DNA from: Lepidodermella squamata
Lineage: Eukaryota; Gastrotricha
Reading direction: 5' to 3'
DNA: 64,000 nt
Assembly (NCBI GenBank): GCA_047495785.1
Contig: JBLDXI010000016.1
Location: 868,001 to 932,000, forward strand
The notes below the pieces were generated by a model. It was not told the origin of the DNA. It made no database searches and saw only the letters and a list, made by a program, of their open reading frames with translations. A program made the translations under genes and the position numbers. Every line of letters starts with the position of its first letter. Position 1 is the stretch's first letter. Positions 1-15,583 of the stretch are shown in pieces.

Positions 1-1860
<1,860 letters not shown>

Positions 1861-2796
1861 ATCACGCCAATTCTCTCTTAACATTCTCCTCTACGCATTC
1901 TGATCTATGCTAATTTCATCATTGACACTACGCTTATTTCATGTGTTACTAACATCGATAATTTCTGCATGCTTAGATTTGTCTCTGCCCGGTTTTGACA
2001 AAATAAACCAGTGATAGGATTCACATGGATTGTTTTCGAGCTTTACCTGCGTTGAAATAGTTTTCAGCTTGTTCAATTTTGTTAGTAAAAACCGGAGTGA
2101 CGTCTAAAACATAATGGAAGCCTAATGCAGTAGAAAATTGGCACAGCTCTCAAGTGATAATCACCGCATCGCCTAGGACGGTGTTTCTCAAACCATTTTC
2201 GAACCTGGCTAAAAATTGTCGGCCGCATTGTCGCTTGAACCTTCAACCGGCCGCTTGCAATGATAAAATAGGACCTTCCTGGCCGCACGCCTTTAAAACC
2301 GAAAGACGAAGGTTTTGAGTGCGCTTCTATGCAGAAGATGGGTTTTAAATTGGGTTTTTAGGGGAAAATGCATTGACCAACATACAGGTATGGCGCCAAA
2401 ATATACGAGCGAAGCGATAATTTTTTTTAGAAAATTGTGGCTATTTATCATTCGGATAAGGCTAAATCCTCTGGAAATTTGCGAAAATTCCGTAAAATCC
2501 TGGATTATTGCCTTCGAAAGAGCCGTCCGGCCTCACACAATGATAGAGATAAGCAGACCTCTGCCGGCCGAAATAACTCGGTTTGAGAACCACTGGGCCA
2601 TGAACTTCGTTCAATCACGAAAAAATTCGATTCGAGTTGCGGTTAACAAACTCAAGTTAAAATAGCTTGACATTTCGCCTGTGCACTCGAAGAATTTCGA
2701 ACTCGGAGAAATAACTGACAATTGAAAGCGTGATCATCTTTATTTCCTTCCAGTGAACAAATTTTACAAAAAACATGAGAAAATTCTACGAATAGA
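1861..2796. other. Intergenic between PCNA and ANAPC16-like gene
   Basis: Contains the PCNA polyadenylation signal (2002-2007), a candidate MITE (2179-2595) and, on the minus strand, the AATAAA of the next gene (about 2739-2744). Open frames of up to 116 codons here run through the repeat and show no protein-like composition. Confidence 0.5.
2179..2595. mobile_element. Candidate hAT-like MITE (~417 bp)
   Basis: The left end reads CGGTGTTTCTCAAACC and the right end is the inverse, CGGTTTGAGAACCACTG. The termini therefore form an imperfect inverted repeat of the CAGTGGTTCTCAAACC type typical of hAT-derived MITEs. CGGCCG-rich segments also recur in inverted orientation inside. The flanks (GCCTAGGA and GGCCATGA) are only loosely similar, so no clean 8-bp target duplication is proven. 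There is no coding capacity. Confidence 0.4.
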
Positions 2797-3251
2797 TCAA
2801 TAGTTTAAATTTAGTTCATCATTGGCTGGTCGATACATCCATTCCGTAGCTTTCAAATCATCAACTTTTTTCAACAGCTCGCTCCAACGCTCACTTGCCA
2901 TTTCTGAAGGATAGATAGACAAATTATAAATCCGGATTTTTCGAAAATCAAACATACCTTTCAACACGACTCTCCTCTGTTCCGATGAGTCAGCGATGTG
3001 AGAAGTTTTGTTGAGCAGTGTATTAAAATCTGAAATAAAAATGTTTAGTATATGAGACGTGAAAAACGAGAGAACCTACCATCAGCCACCGGTGGGACAA
3101 TACGAGAGCGAGTTGCTGGTGCTCTAACCGGAGCCATGGCAATATCTTGGAAAGGTCTATTGCGGAAACTGGGCAGGGTCGTGGGGGTGACTGAAGGGCT
3201 AGAAACTGACCCGGATTGCGAACCGGAAGAACTCGCAGCAGGCCTTTGCAT
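2797..3251 (-). CDS. Small protein, possible APC/C subunit 16 (ANAPC16-like)
   Basis: Three exons, 3251-3080, 3029-2958 and 2903-2797, join in phase to give 116 aa. The first half is a Ser/Pro/Thr-rich disordered region. The second half is predicted helical and ends in a LKKVDDLKATEW-MYRP segment. That closely resembles the C-terminal LVEELEADEW-RFKP helix of anaphase-promoting complex subunit 16 (human 110 aa), and the overall length agrees. If correct, it is a small accessory subunit of the mitotic ubiquitin ligase. Introns are 50 and 54 nt. AATAAA on this strand sits about 55 nt past the stop. The gene model is strong, but the functional assignment rests on one short motif. Confidence 0.5.
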
Positions 3252-4532
3252 ATTTAAAAATCCTCTAAAATAAACACAACATGTTTCAGTGTTCCACTTT
3301 CATTAAAACTTATATCTCTGCCTTAATATATAGTTTGTTCTCGACGACACGTGTTTTTCTCATCATCGCAAAGTTATATAGTTTTATCACTCTGTATGTA
3401 CATAATGCAGCGAGCATCATCATTATCATCACCACAAAACAGTTAGCCGAGAAATCTTTTTTGGTAAAAGTGCGTTTGTCTTTCATCAAAACCGCTCGCA
3501 AAAAGAGCACCCAATTAACAAGATTGTACGACGTTCGAAGCTGATGATAAAACCTCTTCCTCGTCCTCAATTAATCGCGGTTGTGGCACAGAGATCATCA
3601 CCTCATTCAGATGATATTTTCAACAGAGAAAACGCTCAAAACCGCGCGATATTATTGCCGCACATAACTGATTAATTGAGTCGGCCGCAACTAAAAGCCT
3701 GAACAATAGCAACATGTGACTTCCATATAATAGCGATAGATTTTCTTCAGTTTCAGACCTAAAAATAGCCAAACAAAAACAACTAGCATTCTGGCACTTA
3801 TAGCGTAATATAATTTGAAGAGAAATAGAGAGAGAGAGACAGAAGAAAAAGAGAAACGTCGTCATAAAAAATTCAAACAACCAGGCGAAAGAGTCAGGCA
3901 AAAACTTTCTATATTATTTTGTTGTTGTTCATGTCATTTCAATCAACTAAACGACCAAATATAGGCGTGTTTGTTCGATCTTCATCTTTGTCGTGCACGA
4001 AGTGGAAGCAAAAGGCACAGGCACGTTTTGTTTCGATTTTCCAATCCACTCCACAATAAAACATCGTGCTAATTTGTGTGCGGTTTTCTAGCTAGCGAGG
4101 TTACTTCTTTTGTTAACAAGTGCAGGGTCGAGAGAACATTAGGGAGGCTAAATGACTGAGATTCGGGGCGAGGCGATTCGGCCGAGAAATTAGAAAAAAA
4201 TAGCATTTGAAAGCTACAATGAATTAAAATCCATACAACTGAAAAGGCGAGTTGTTCGAGTGTGGTTAATCAAAAAGAAAGTAGTACAAAACTCCGACCT
4301 CCATTTAATCAGAGCTAACCTACTACGTACAGTCTAAAACCTTGAAATAGCACGGTTCATCTCCAGGAAGGCAAAATTCACGTAGACAAACAAGAAGAAA
4401 GTTTACGGCACATCAAAAATTAATTTGTCATTAGCTATTGACGCACACGCCACAGCTTATAACCTGGCTATATATGTCAAATAGATAGGTCCACGCGTGT
4501 CGTAGCAAAGTAGATCACAATACTGAATTGAC
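3252..4532. other. Gene-free stretch between two minus-strand genes
   Basis: No supported gene. Several AT-rich open frames here have composition and strand shadows typical of noncoding sequence. A run of GA dinucleotides lies at about 3827-3840. It presumably holds the 3'UTR of the MARCH-like gene at its right end and the promoter of the ANAPC16-like gene at its left. Confidence 0.4.
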
Positions 4533-5623
4533 TTATACATGCTGAGCAGAGTTTAGATTCATGTTTGTTGGAGTTATCGTTGCCACACTAACCACCCCGG
4601 CCCCTACAGGAGCTGCTGCTGATGGTTTGCACAATGCTGTAGAAGCCGTGTGGCCCTCGGGGTATATGACTATTTGAGGGGGCGGCAGATTTTGTTGCTG
4701 CTCAGAACCGGACGAGCCTTCACAGAACCGCTGACCAGGCGGCCGTCGGTCTTGAATGTAGATGATTCGATTGTAAGTTCGCCACCTTCGACACAGCCTT
4801 ATGTACATTTTGCATTGCACATACATGAAAACAACCCCTGAAGAAAACCAGGCATGACAAATTATGACGAATATTCAATTTGCAACTTACCGCCAGTAAA
4901 ACCAACGGTTACAACCACCAATTTAGTCCAAAACGCCCAGCCATAATTTTTGCGATTGACCTCTTCAGCTGTTCTTTCCAGTAGCACCCAAAGAGACCAA
5001 ACCACGCAAATTAAGGCGACAATGTGGAAAGAAACAGAGCAGATGACTCGTCGACGCTCAACAGATGACAGATCCAGCTTACGCCATTTAGAAAATGGTT
5101 TACTCTCAGATGACATGATAAACTGGAACCGGCACAACTCGCAAGCTCGGGTCGACGATTCTAGGATCCACTTTTGAAGGCACGGGTGGTGGACAAATCG
5201 TAGAGAACCAGCACAAAGACATGGTTGTATCAAAGGGTGGTTTGTATCTCCCTCACTGTGGCATATCCGGCAGATATCTCCTGTAGCGCCGTCCAGCATT
5301 ACGTTGACACTGCTCGTATCTGTCACACTTTCACGAGGGACAGAAGGCGTCCGTAGCGATGCTAGACCACTGTCATCTTGATTGGCTGAGCCTGAGCAGA
5401 TATTAGAACGCAATGGAGAGACGTTTGAAGAGTCCGCTGAGACGTCGCCATGCATCGAAGGGGTAGGAGGAGCAGGAACAGGGGAAATCCCCGTACCCTT
5501 GATTACTTTTGGCTCAGCACTGCTCCCATTGGACAGTGGTTGCTGGGAGTCTCTGAGAACGTTGGAGATACCAGAGTCTCTGGACGCATCGATACCACCA
5601 CTGCTGGGTGGATCGGAGTCCAT
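4533..5623 (-). CDS. MARCH1/8-type RING-CH membrane E3 ubiquitin ligase
   Basis: Exons 5623-4891 and 4837-4533 encode 345 aa. Residues 1-115 are Ser/Pro-rich. A C4HC3 RING-CH finger spans about C118-C164 ([32 protein letters not shown]). It is followed by the family signature [13 protein letters not shown], a first membrane segment at about 196-214, and a second at about 229-255 ([15 protein letters not shown] then FMYVQCKMY across the 53-nt intron). This arrangement is diagnostic of the MARCH1/8 group, which ubiquitinates membrane receptors in endosomes and at the plasma membrane. The cytosolic tail contains the conserved YNRIIYIQD and a QQQNLPPPQ stretch. The ATG opens a clean frame next to a gene-free upstream region. 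Confidence 0.93.
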
Positions 5624-6890
5624 TTAAAAATCTACAATGTCAAAATTGAATTTTACACTTGAAAGAACTGCATTCTTGGGAGACGGCGTACTCTCAGATA
5701 ACGCTGAGCGAAGAAATTCAAATTCAATCGAAAACATGCTGCTCCACCGGGACAGGAACCGCAAGGCGTATATCTATCATACTAGGAATCTCGAGACTCG
5801 AGTTAGCAAGATAAAACAGCTAGACAGAGTTAGGTAGCAAGGTTATCTCTTATCAAGATAAGCTCATATAAGCGGATTCATTCGGAAATAATGGTTTCCG
5901 GGTTTCGGGTTCCGAGTTCACCTTGTCTTGAACCTTGAACCTCCGCCATGGACGATGGACATGCGGGGAAAATTTGATCACTAACCAATAATAAACATTC
6001 AACTCTGTTATCAAAGACCCAAGACCTATTGCTAGGAATGCACGACAGCTAGAGAAGAACAGAAAGCTGTTTGGGGCTCCCGAAATGAAAGTTTGACTTG
6101 TTCGTCAAAGAGGTAATACCCGCCACATGAACTAAAACTGGGTAAAGTATCGACCGAAAGGCAACTCTTACCTTTGCAGCTCAGCCCTTTATCCTGTCCT
6201 CGGGAACCCATAAAAGCACTTAATAAAGTCAAAACCATTATAGTAAATAAATTAAATGCCTAATTTATTTCTAAAATCCAGATTTAAACACGTTTTATAT
6301 TGACTAAATTGATTTAATTTCAAGGACTGGTTGCATGTGTTCGGGGAACTTGCGAGCTGTTTTTGAAGTTCTGCTCAGTGGAGCTTCCTTAGAGTCCGGT
6401 TACACTGCTAAGAACTTGTTGCTCTTAATGATTTGTAATCAGGAGAAGTCATAATGGATTGAAAACAGACATAAACAACAGCTTAAACAAAGCTCGCAAG
6501 TCACTGCAGATCATTTGAACAGAGCGTAAGGCCACGCTAGGCACCATCTCCGTTACCTTTTTTAGTGCAAGTGGTTGGTTTTTGTGCGAGTGAAGGTGCC
6601 ATTATGGACTAATTACTTCTTGATACTTAGTATTATTATATTATAATACCATTTTGATTTGCAAATCTTCATTACACGAATTCGCAGATATTTTCACTTG
6701 AGGTTTATTTCCTTGAAGAAGTTTGGAAATGGTCTGGATCCGTTAATCCTAAGGCTCCCGATGAAAACGTTTGTTTGAGGTGCACGGTTGAACTAATTCC
6801 GCTGGTGAAAAGGGTTATTTGGTCGTATTCGTGAATCCGCATTGCTTCATAAATTGGCCAACTCGATGATGCTTACCTAACGGAACCTAG

Positions 6891-8340
6891 CAGCGGGTTT
6901 TCATCAGCACCAACTTCCACTTATCCGAGAAGTCTCATCATTTGTTATGGATTGTTATAGACCAATACTAGTTGATAGAAACAAAAATTACATTTGCATC
7001 ACCTTCCGTTGGCGTGCTGCCAAATTTTGCTGCTAAGTTCAGCTTTTACTATGTAAAATGGGTGCATCGATTTTGGACCCCATTTGTTATATCTGACAGC
7101 AGCACATAACAAACGTGAGAATTTGTTATATAACGTAACAAATGACGCTGATTGCGATGGTGATTTTTATTTTACCATCAGCATCACCTGGACAGGTGTG
7201 GATCGAAAAAACCAGGTATGGTGGCTTACTACTAGCAGGTAGGGTGCGTCCCATGACCGATTGTTTTGTTTCCATAACCGTCGTAGCCGAATTTCCGAAT
7301 TTCCGAAATTGATGAGCAAGAAAAGTAAGAAACTCGAGGGCATACATCTTTGAAATAGAAATTAATTTTCGTATCAGAATAAACCATAGCACTTGCTGGT
7401 CTTAAGTATTCCAAAATTTAAGAGTATCAATAAACAAATTAAACAATGATTTCTCAAAGAAGGTAACGAATATTATTGACTTTCTCGCACGAAAAGGTCA
7501 TATTAACAGAATAAAATATTATAGGTAATTATAAAATCAACATCACCAACGTTTTCAGGGCTACTTTTTATCTTCTAGAATTAAAATTCCACATTTGTTA
7601 CGTTAGCGCTGTCAGTTAAAAAAATATCGTAATCTAATTCAATTCAGACCCATTTTAAATTTGAATAGCCAGCTACGAATCACGTGGTCAATTAACCGCC
7701 AAGCCGTCAATTATATTCGTTAGACAATAGAGATGTTAATTTCTGCATCATTTTTTACCCTAGTGCACTCATTTAAATGTGAAGTTAATGTAACATAATC
7801 CAAGCTTCCGCTGCCAAGCAAGTAATTTTCATTGCAAACTGCCATAATCGACATTGAAATTGCAACTTTAGTTAAACTCGCTTTTATTTCTCGAGTTATA
7901 TGAATCGAAAGTTCGCAATACTTTGTGAAACATGGTAATTTACCACGGAGAATCCGAAAAAATTTATCTCGAGGTCATGGGACGCACCCTACCTGCTCAG
8001 GTAAGCCACCATACCTGGTTTTTTCGATCCACACCTGTCCAGGTGATGCTGATGGTAAAATAAAAATCACCATCGCAATCAGCGTCATTTGTTACGTTAT
8101 ATAACAAATTCTCACGTTTGTTATGTGCTGCTGTCAGATATAACAAATGGGGTCCAAAATCGATGCACCCATTTTACATAGTAAAAGCTGAACTTAGCAG
8201 CAAAATTTGGCAGCACGCCAACGGAAGGTGATGCAAATGTAATTTTTGTTTCTATCAACTAGTATTGGTCTATAACAATCCATAACAAATGATGAGACTT
8301 CTCGGATAAGTGGAAGTTGGTGCTGATGAAAACACGCTGC
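6891..8340. mobile_element. Foldback element with ~360-bp inverted arms
   Basis: The left arm at about 6897-7258 is the reverse complement of the right arm at about 7973-8333, apart from scattered mismatches such as ACTACTA against ACCTGA near the inner ends. The outer ends continue as GCAGCGGGTTTTC on the left and the inverse of GCAGCGTGTTTTC on the right. The ~710-bp loop (7259-7972) is AT-rich and has no open frame worth calling. This looks like a nonautonomous foldback DNA transposon. I could not identify an exact target-site duplication. Confidence 0.75.
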
Positions 8341-9400
8341 CAAGTTCAAAGCGGTTGATGCTTAGCCAAAGACTTCATGAATGGTGTTAACTTGGCAATT
8401 GGAAACTCGTGTTGGATACGTCATACGTATGGCTGACCGGAAAAGCCAGAAAATGGTTGGGATAGCTCTGATCGGTATCCTATAGTATCCGTTGCGTCCC
8501 ATTTTTAGCGCGGCTACGCACTAATGAATATGAAGTTGGACAATTGGCTTTTAAAAAATATTATCCATCTCGGATAAGAACCATTTTCTGCATTACTTTT
8601 TGTGAAAATGGCAGGATATAGGTAATTTATGGAAAATTGCAACAAGCCAGCAATGCAATACAAAAAGAAAACCAGGACATGAGACAACCATTGAAACTTT
8701 ACTTTTCAAAACTTGCAAACAAACTCACAAACACTTAACTCATGTTTTATACATAATTTATAATCCATATTTTTATATTAGGTGTAGCATTATATTATTA
8801 TTGACTTTGGATGCCGCTTATAGACAAAATAAATGCACACAGCGCATACTATTTGATAGATGTTACATCATTTCTCGCGTACATCGGCATTTCACGAGGA
8901 AAACCAGGCGCACTCGAATCTTAAAAGCGCGAATTACAGGTGTCTTCACACTGAGCCCACCGTAAACCACAGGTGCATATTCGCTATCATAGAAAAACTA
9001 GCTTGAATATCGTACAACGCCGTTTAGTGGAGAGAGAGATAGACAGCATAGCTTTGAAATTACGAAGAAGAAGAAATAGCCGTTAATTTGTTAGCTTATA
9101 CTTCAATTAGAAAACAGATCAAATTGAATTTTTTCTTTGCATGGAATATAGCAAGATGTTCATTTTATCAGACGATATTCATACATTATCATGGTCCACA
9201 AAGCACACGCCGCATGCTGCATTTCATCATGTACTTTGGGTGCTCTAACAACAGGCAATGGTCATGTTAACAGAGAGTAAAAATTCGGAATTGTTTTTCC
9301 CCTAGAAACTATAAGCTGAAGAAATCAAACAACATTCATCAATTTTTTCGACATATCGGCCCACCGCGAAATCAGCCGCATTTCGAAATTTCTTCATAGA

Positions 9401-9650
9401 ATGGGTTTCACGTCGAAAAGGCACCCATCACAAGTGTTCGACAAACAAAATGAACTAGCGCTAATTATCGAGGATTGGAAAAAATCGACAGGCATCACAA
9501 AAGCACAGGTCAGCCTGGTTTCAATTATAATGATGATAACATAAGAATCAATAGTCGCAACAATTCTCGCACCAGGTGAGAAGCAAGAAATAGAGCTAGA
9601 TATGGACGAAATTTTGAGTCAACTGAAAAAATACGCCGGTGGTGAGTCGC
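9401..9650 (+). other. Possible small gene, two exon-like blocks
   Basis: An ATG at 9401 opens a 36-codon block (MGFTSKRHPSQVFDK..., ending ITKAQ) that stops at a good GTCAGC donor at 9509. A second block from about 9557 reads APGEKQEIELDMDEILSQLKKY and ends in AGG. The composition of both looks protein-like, with helical and acidic segments. However, the reading phases do not join through the only visible donor and acceptor, so either a splice site is missed or the gene is not intact. I do not recognise the product. Confidence 0.25.
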
Positions 9651-10210
9651 AGGGTTGAATTTTTGGTTATGACTCGACTACGGTGTCATTTTTAAAACAG
9701 GTTAAAGCGAAATGACTAAATCATGCGGCAAGAAGGAGACGATAGGTACGCTGGGATATATCTATTCAATAAAAGCAATCTTCTTTTTTTATTACGAAGG
9801 AATATAATGGAAAATTGTTTGTGCTGTGTTTGAAATACGTTGATATAAAAAATAATCTATCATTATTTCATTCAATATATATCATGATCGAGGAGGATAA
9901 TCGCGCGCTCGGGAAAAACATATTCATTTTTAATAAATAAATATAATAGAATAAATAGACGAATTTATTTGAGTGAAGTCACAAACTAATCTATTCTTAT
10001 GTTTCACACGCATGTTATGACGTCGCAAAACAGATCATCGTGCCGTCCATCGTTTGACACATTCATTCATTTTTGTATACAACAGCGTTGCAACGACGGA
10101 AAAAATAATAAATAAATAAATGAATAAGAACTTGACACATAGAGAGAGAGAAGAGAATAAGAGAGAGAGAGAAATTGACGTTAAGAAATGATGATTGTCC
10201 TTTGAAATAA

Positions 10211-12207
<1,997 letters not shown>

Positions 12208-12642
12208 CTAGAAAAACACAAAATTAACATTAAATCCCGAAATTTACAAAATTTAAGATTATAATTATTTTAAAATAAATGGATAGTGCTGAATTTCACC
12301 ATAATTCTTCTAGTTAAGGCTTCAAGAGAGAAAATTCCAGCTTCCAGGACTATATCGTGAGCATTTTTAGATCTCTTTGCTTCAATTTTGAAATCGGCTC
12401 AAAGATTAAAAGAAGCAATCGAACGTAAATTTTGACAGGCAACAAAACTAATATTTCAATTAAGTCATTTTCTCAATTCGACAGCCCAAGTTTAGAAACA
12501 GATAATTTTTGTAATTTCACGCTCAAATTTGTTCAATTCCTTTCTATATTAATAAAAATTATAAATTCCTTATTTTATCAAGGATTCCTCACAAAATCGG
12601 CAATATCACTTGTATAATAACAAGCCGCACGAACCCCTCAAT

Positions 12643-14300
12643 CATAGACAATGATGTAACAGATCGGACACTCACGCACTTGCCTGTTGTCGTTAAACCA
12701 TAAATTTTCACACTAATTTAAATGCATTGATTTAAAAGGTGGAAAAAGATGTACATCTCCAATTTTTTTTAAATTTTCATAGAAAGAATCTCCGTCTTTC
12801 AAGGATTCCAAAGATCAAAGGCTCATCGCGCGATTCGATGCCGTTGATTTTTAAATTGAAAAACAAAAATGTGCATTGAAATTTAGTTGTTGAGTCCTTT
12901 CAATTCATTTTTTTCGCGTGGCCACATGTTTCTTTCCTCTTAAAACACAAACACAGATGGCGCCATTTTGTACTTTTTTATTATTACACATTTTCGAGCA
13001 TGAAAAGCGAGAAAGCGAGTCAAAAATTTAATTAAATTAAATATTTCCAGGGTGGCTACATGTTCTGATTTTGAGCTGCTTTCCGTATTTTCATCGGCTG
13101 TTTCGTATCGAATTGGCGCATTCGAATTGGTGCTAGGAGTGTACCAGATTTTCTCGAATGATTGATCGCCGAGTTTTAATTATCGAAACGATAGGTCACC
13201 AATGATGGGCGAGTCAGACTAAAATGAAAAGAAATTACCAGCATTTTCTCCAAACCTTATTTTTCTTACCATATCGTGCCATCGTGGGTTCGAAAGCTGA
13301 AGCATTCAACTACGCGACATGGTGTTACAAGACTCGAGTCGCAGCGAATAGATAGAGCCCGAGCATTTCTTCCCCGATAAGGGGCAGCGAAGCTTCATTT
13401 TGCATGCCTTTCTGAAGCAATTAATTCTTGGAATTCAACTTCATCTCTGCTTTGCAAACTTTAAAAAGAAAATGAACATCATCAAACAAAATTCAATGTA
13501 AAAAGGCAGTTGTTTACAGGGTGCACGAAAAATTTCGATATAATTTTCTAATGAATTTCGTAATAATTTCTGAATTAGATCTCCGAGTTTTTTTTAATAA
13601 AAATCCTTATAAATTTATTTTAAAATGGCTCCGGAATTTATATTAATTTGAAATAATTCAAAATATTTTCGACCATAAAATAAATATTCGTATCTAAAAA
13701 TTATGAAAATTATGCACGGTAAAAAATGCTACAGTCATTATTAGGCTGGAAATATTAGGCGAACTTCTCAGGTTTTAAAGCTTTGAAAATGTCGAAAACT
13801 TACAGCCAAAAATATGAAATGTCACTGGTTTTTAAATGAAGGAGGATTCAAACTGTATAGTTGTCAGGTGGGATTTCTAAAGAAAGATTTCAAACAGAAA
13901 CCGATGATAATTTAAAAAATGTCCCCTGAGCTCTCGTGGCTCGTGCTAAAGGGTTGAATTTCAAGTGTGTTGTTGATTCCCATTTGCATTAAAATTTCTC
14001 ACCACAACTTGTTTTTTCTTCGAGTGAATAATGAGTCATGATTACGCAACACAGTTTTGCATGGTGCTAATAATCGATTTTTCGATATTGATTTTCTCGA
14101 CAACGAAGCCGAATCGCGCGACGGGGTTCGGTTTATTATGGCCGTAAAAAAATGCCCGATTTTCTGATATTTTTTTCAAGAATTTATGAGATGTACATAT
14201 TTTCGGCCGGATTTATAATGGCCGATCCACGGTACAAAGTTCATAATTAAATTTCAATGCGAAGTGTGTGAGTGTCCGATCTGTAACATTATTGTCTATG
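12643..14300. mobile_element. DNA transposon A, long-TIR nonautonomous element
   Basis: Starts CATAGACAATGATGTAAC and ends with the inverse of CATAGACAATAATGTTAC. The termini continue inwards as related but diverged inverted repeats of about 400 bp; shared islands include ATGTACATCTC and CGCGCGATTCG. There is no transposase frame. Its right part (13061-14300) is repeated in direct orientation at 16017-17256. The right flank CTTTATGT is the inverse of ACATAAAG, the 8-bp duplication seen around the related 31-bp scar at 18540-18570. The left flank (CCCTCAAT) does not match, so a rearrangement breakpoint lies exactly at this end. An 8-bp target duplication fits hAT- or P-like elements. Confidence 0.75.
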
Positions 14301-14434
14301 CTTTATGTATTTGCGCGCAATAGTGCTCTCAAGCCGATACCTGAAAGTCGTTTTGACATTATGCAGAATACATGAAATTAAAAGAGTGTGAGAAATTATA
14401 TCGGAGCTCCTCGTGGATGCCAATCGGAAAGAAT

Positions 14435-14919
14435 TACGATCTAAATAGTGAAAAGCAGTGAAGTGTCGATGTTTCCGAACAACTTGTGCGGTTAATCATG
14501 CCGCAAAAAAACTTCGGTACCGTTATCCATGGAACGGAGGCATACTCCGTAGCAAAAGAATTAAATAGAAAAACAATGACAGTTCCCAACACGATGCAGC
14601 CGAGTAGTATGGATAAAAATGTCATTATCAGCCCCCATGGAGTGTTAGAGGGTGTATTAGGATTGTTGGATAAGAGACATAGTCACCGCTCGTAACTGAT
14701 CAACATGAAGATCCAAATATAGATTGAGAACCCAGAGTTGTCATTACCCAGGCCAGCCCTGTGCATAACCAGGCTGGAGTGTCCCAGTAACCAGAACCAG
14801 CAGTTCTTCCGCCCAAATAGTGGACCCATCCAACAAAGAATGGTCTTGATTCGTTATAGCCTCGGTAGAACCCAGGCTTCGTTCATGTAAGCTCGGTTTG
14901 CAAATCTGGAGCTGTCCAT
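14435..14919 (-). pseudogene. 7TM receptor pseudogene, mirror copy
   Basis: This is the inverted duplicate of the pseudogene at 17921-18405. It shows the same disabling changes and an identical C-terminal frame (MTFLSILLGCIVLGTVIVF...). It is a decayed relative of the intact receptor at 20536-21735. It lies in the left palindrome arm and is presumably nonfunctional. Confidence 0.8.
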
Positions 14920-15583
14920 AGCTTGAGAATACAGGTATGATTTCGCCTCTCAATGCGAAGAGGATTTAGCTGATTTTTACTCGGTTGTGTTACTCACCGC
15001 GCGCGCCTTCCGCTTATTTGCTCATGCGTTGTGCGTTATGCGAATGCTCTTATTTTTCATTGAGTGGAATTCGGACGGATGCAAAACAGTCTACTTCTCA
15101 AGAGAGCATTTGCGCACGCCCAACAAAACTTAAATTGTCGAAAACATAATCAATATTCAACATTTTTCAAGTCTCAGTTTGCTTCATGGACTAATGCAGT
15201 TTTCTACCTACGCTCATCTGAAGACCGAAGACTGCTAATCGTGGATCGCTGCGCGCTGTAGACTCTAGATCCTAGATCGCCCGTAGCAACATGTTGATCT
15301 TGTATCATAGATTATGAACAGTTGCGGATTTCGAAGAGCAAGATTTCAGGCTGACCAGGAACGGTCTCCTAGACTTGCCCTCCTATGACACTGCACTGTG
15401 TACATTTATTTTATTCGAAACGTGCTTTAAAAAATAAGGAAAATGTTGTGTCATGTATTTGAAGAGCAATAAAAAGGGCCAGTTTCAGCAAGTTTACTTG
15501 TAGTTAGCTTTCGGTCCACCTGCGCCGGCTTCATAACGGCTGAAGATTCCGGTGAGTGCCATGGGTTTGGGTTGGGTCGCGAA

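Larger units (their letters stand above)
5624..10210. other. 4.6-kb stretch without a firm gene
   Basis: Holds a foldback repeat (6891-8340), listed separately. It also holds two weak coding hints. One is a 6238-6171 minus-strand ATG exon with a hydrophobic start followed by a good GTAAGA donor but no convincing partner. The other is a pair of exon-like blocks at 9401-9508 and about 9557-9640 on the plus strand. AT-rich simple sequence dominates the rest. Confidence 0.4.

Noticed and set aside
2315-2665. 116-codon plus-strand open frame
   Set aside because: It runs across the candidate MITE and lacks any protein-like conservation signals.
6032-6238. Possible secreted Cys-containing peptide on the minus strand
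   Set aside because: A hydrophobic start and a GTAAGA donor exist, but no phase-compatible second exon or conserved pattern could be shown.
15064-15261. 65-codon frame present in both palindrome arms (also 17579-17776)
   Set aside because: Duplicated only because it lies in the palindrome. No start context, domain or splice partner supports it.
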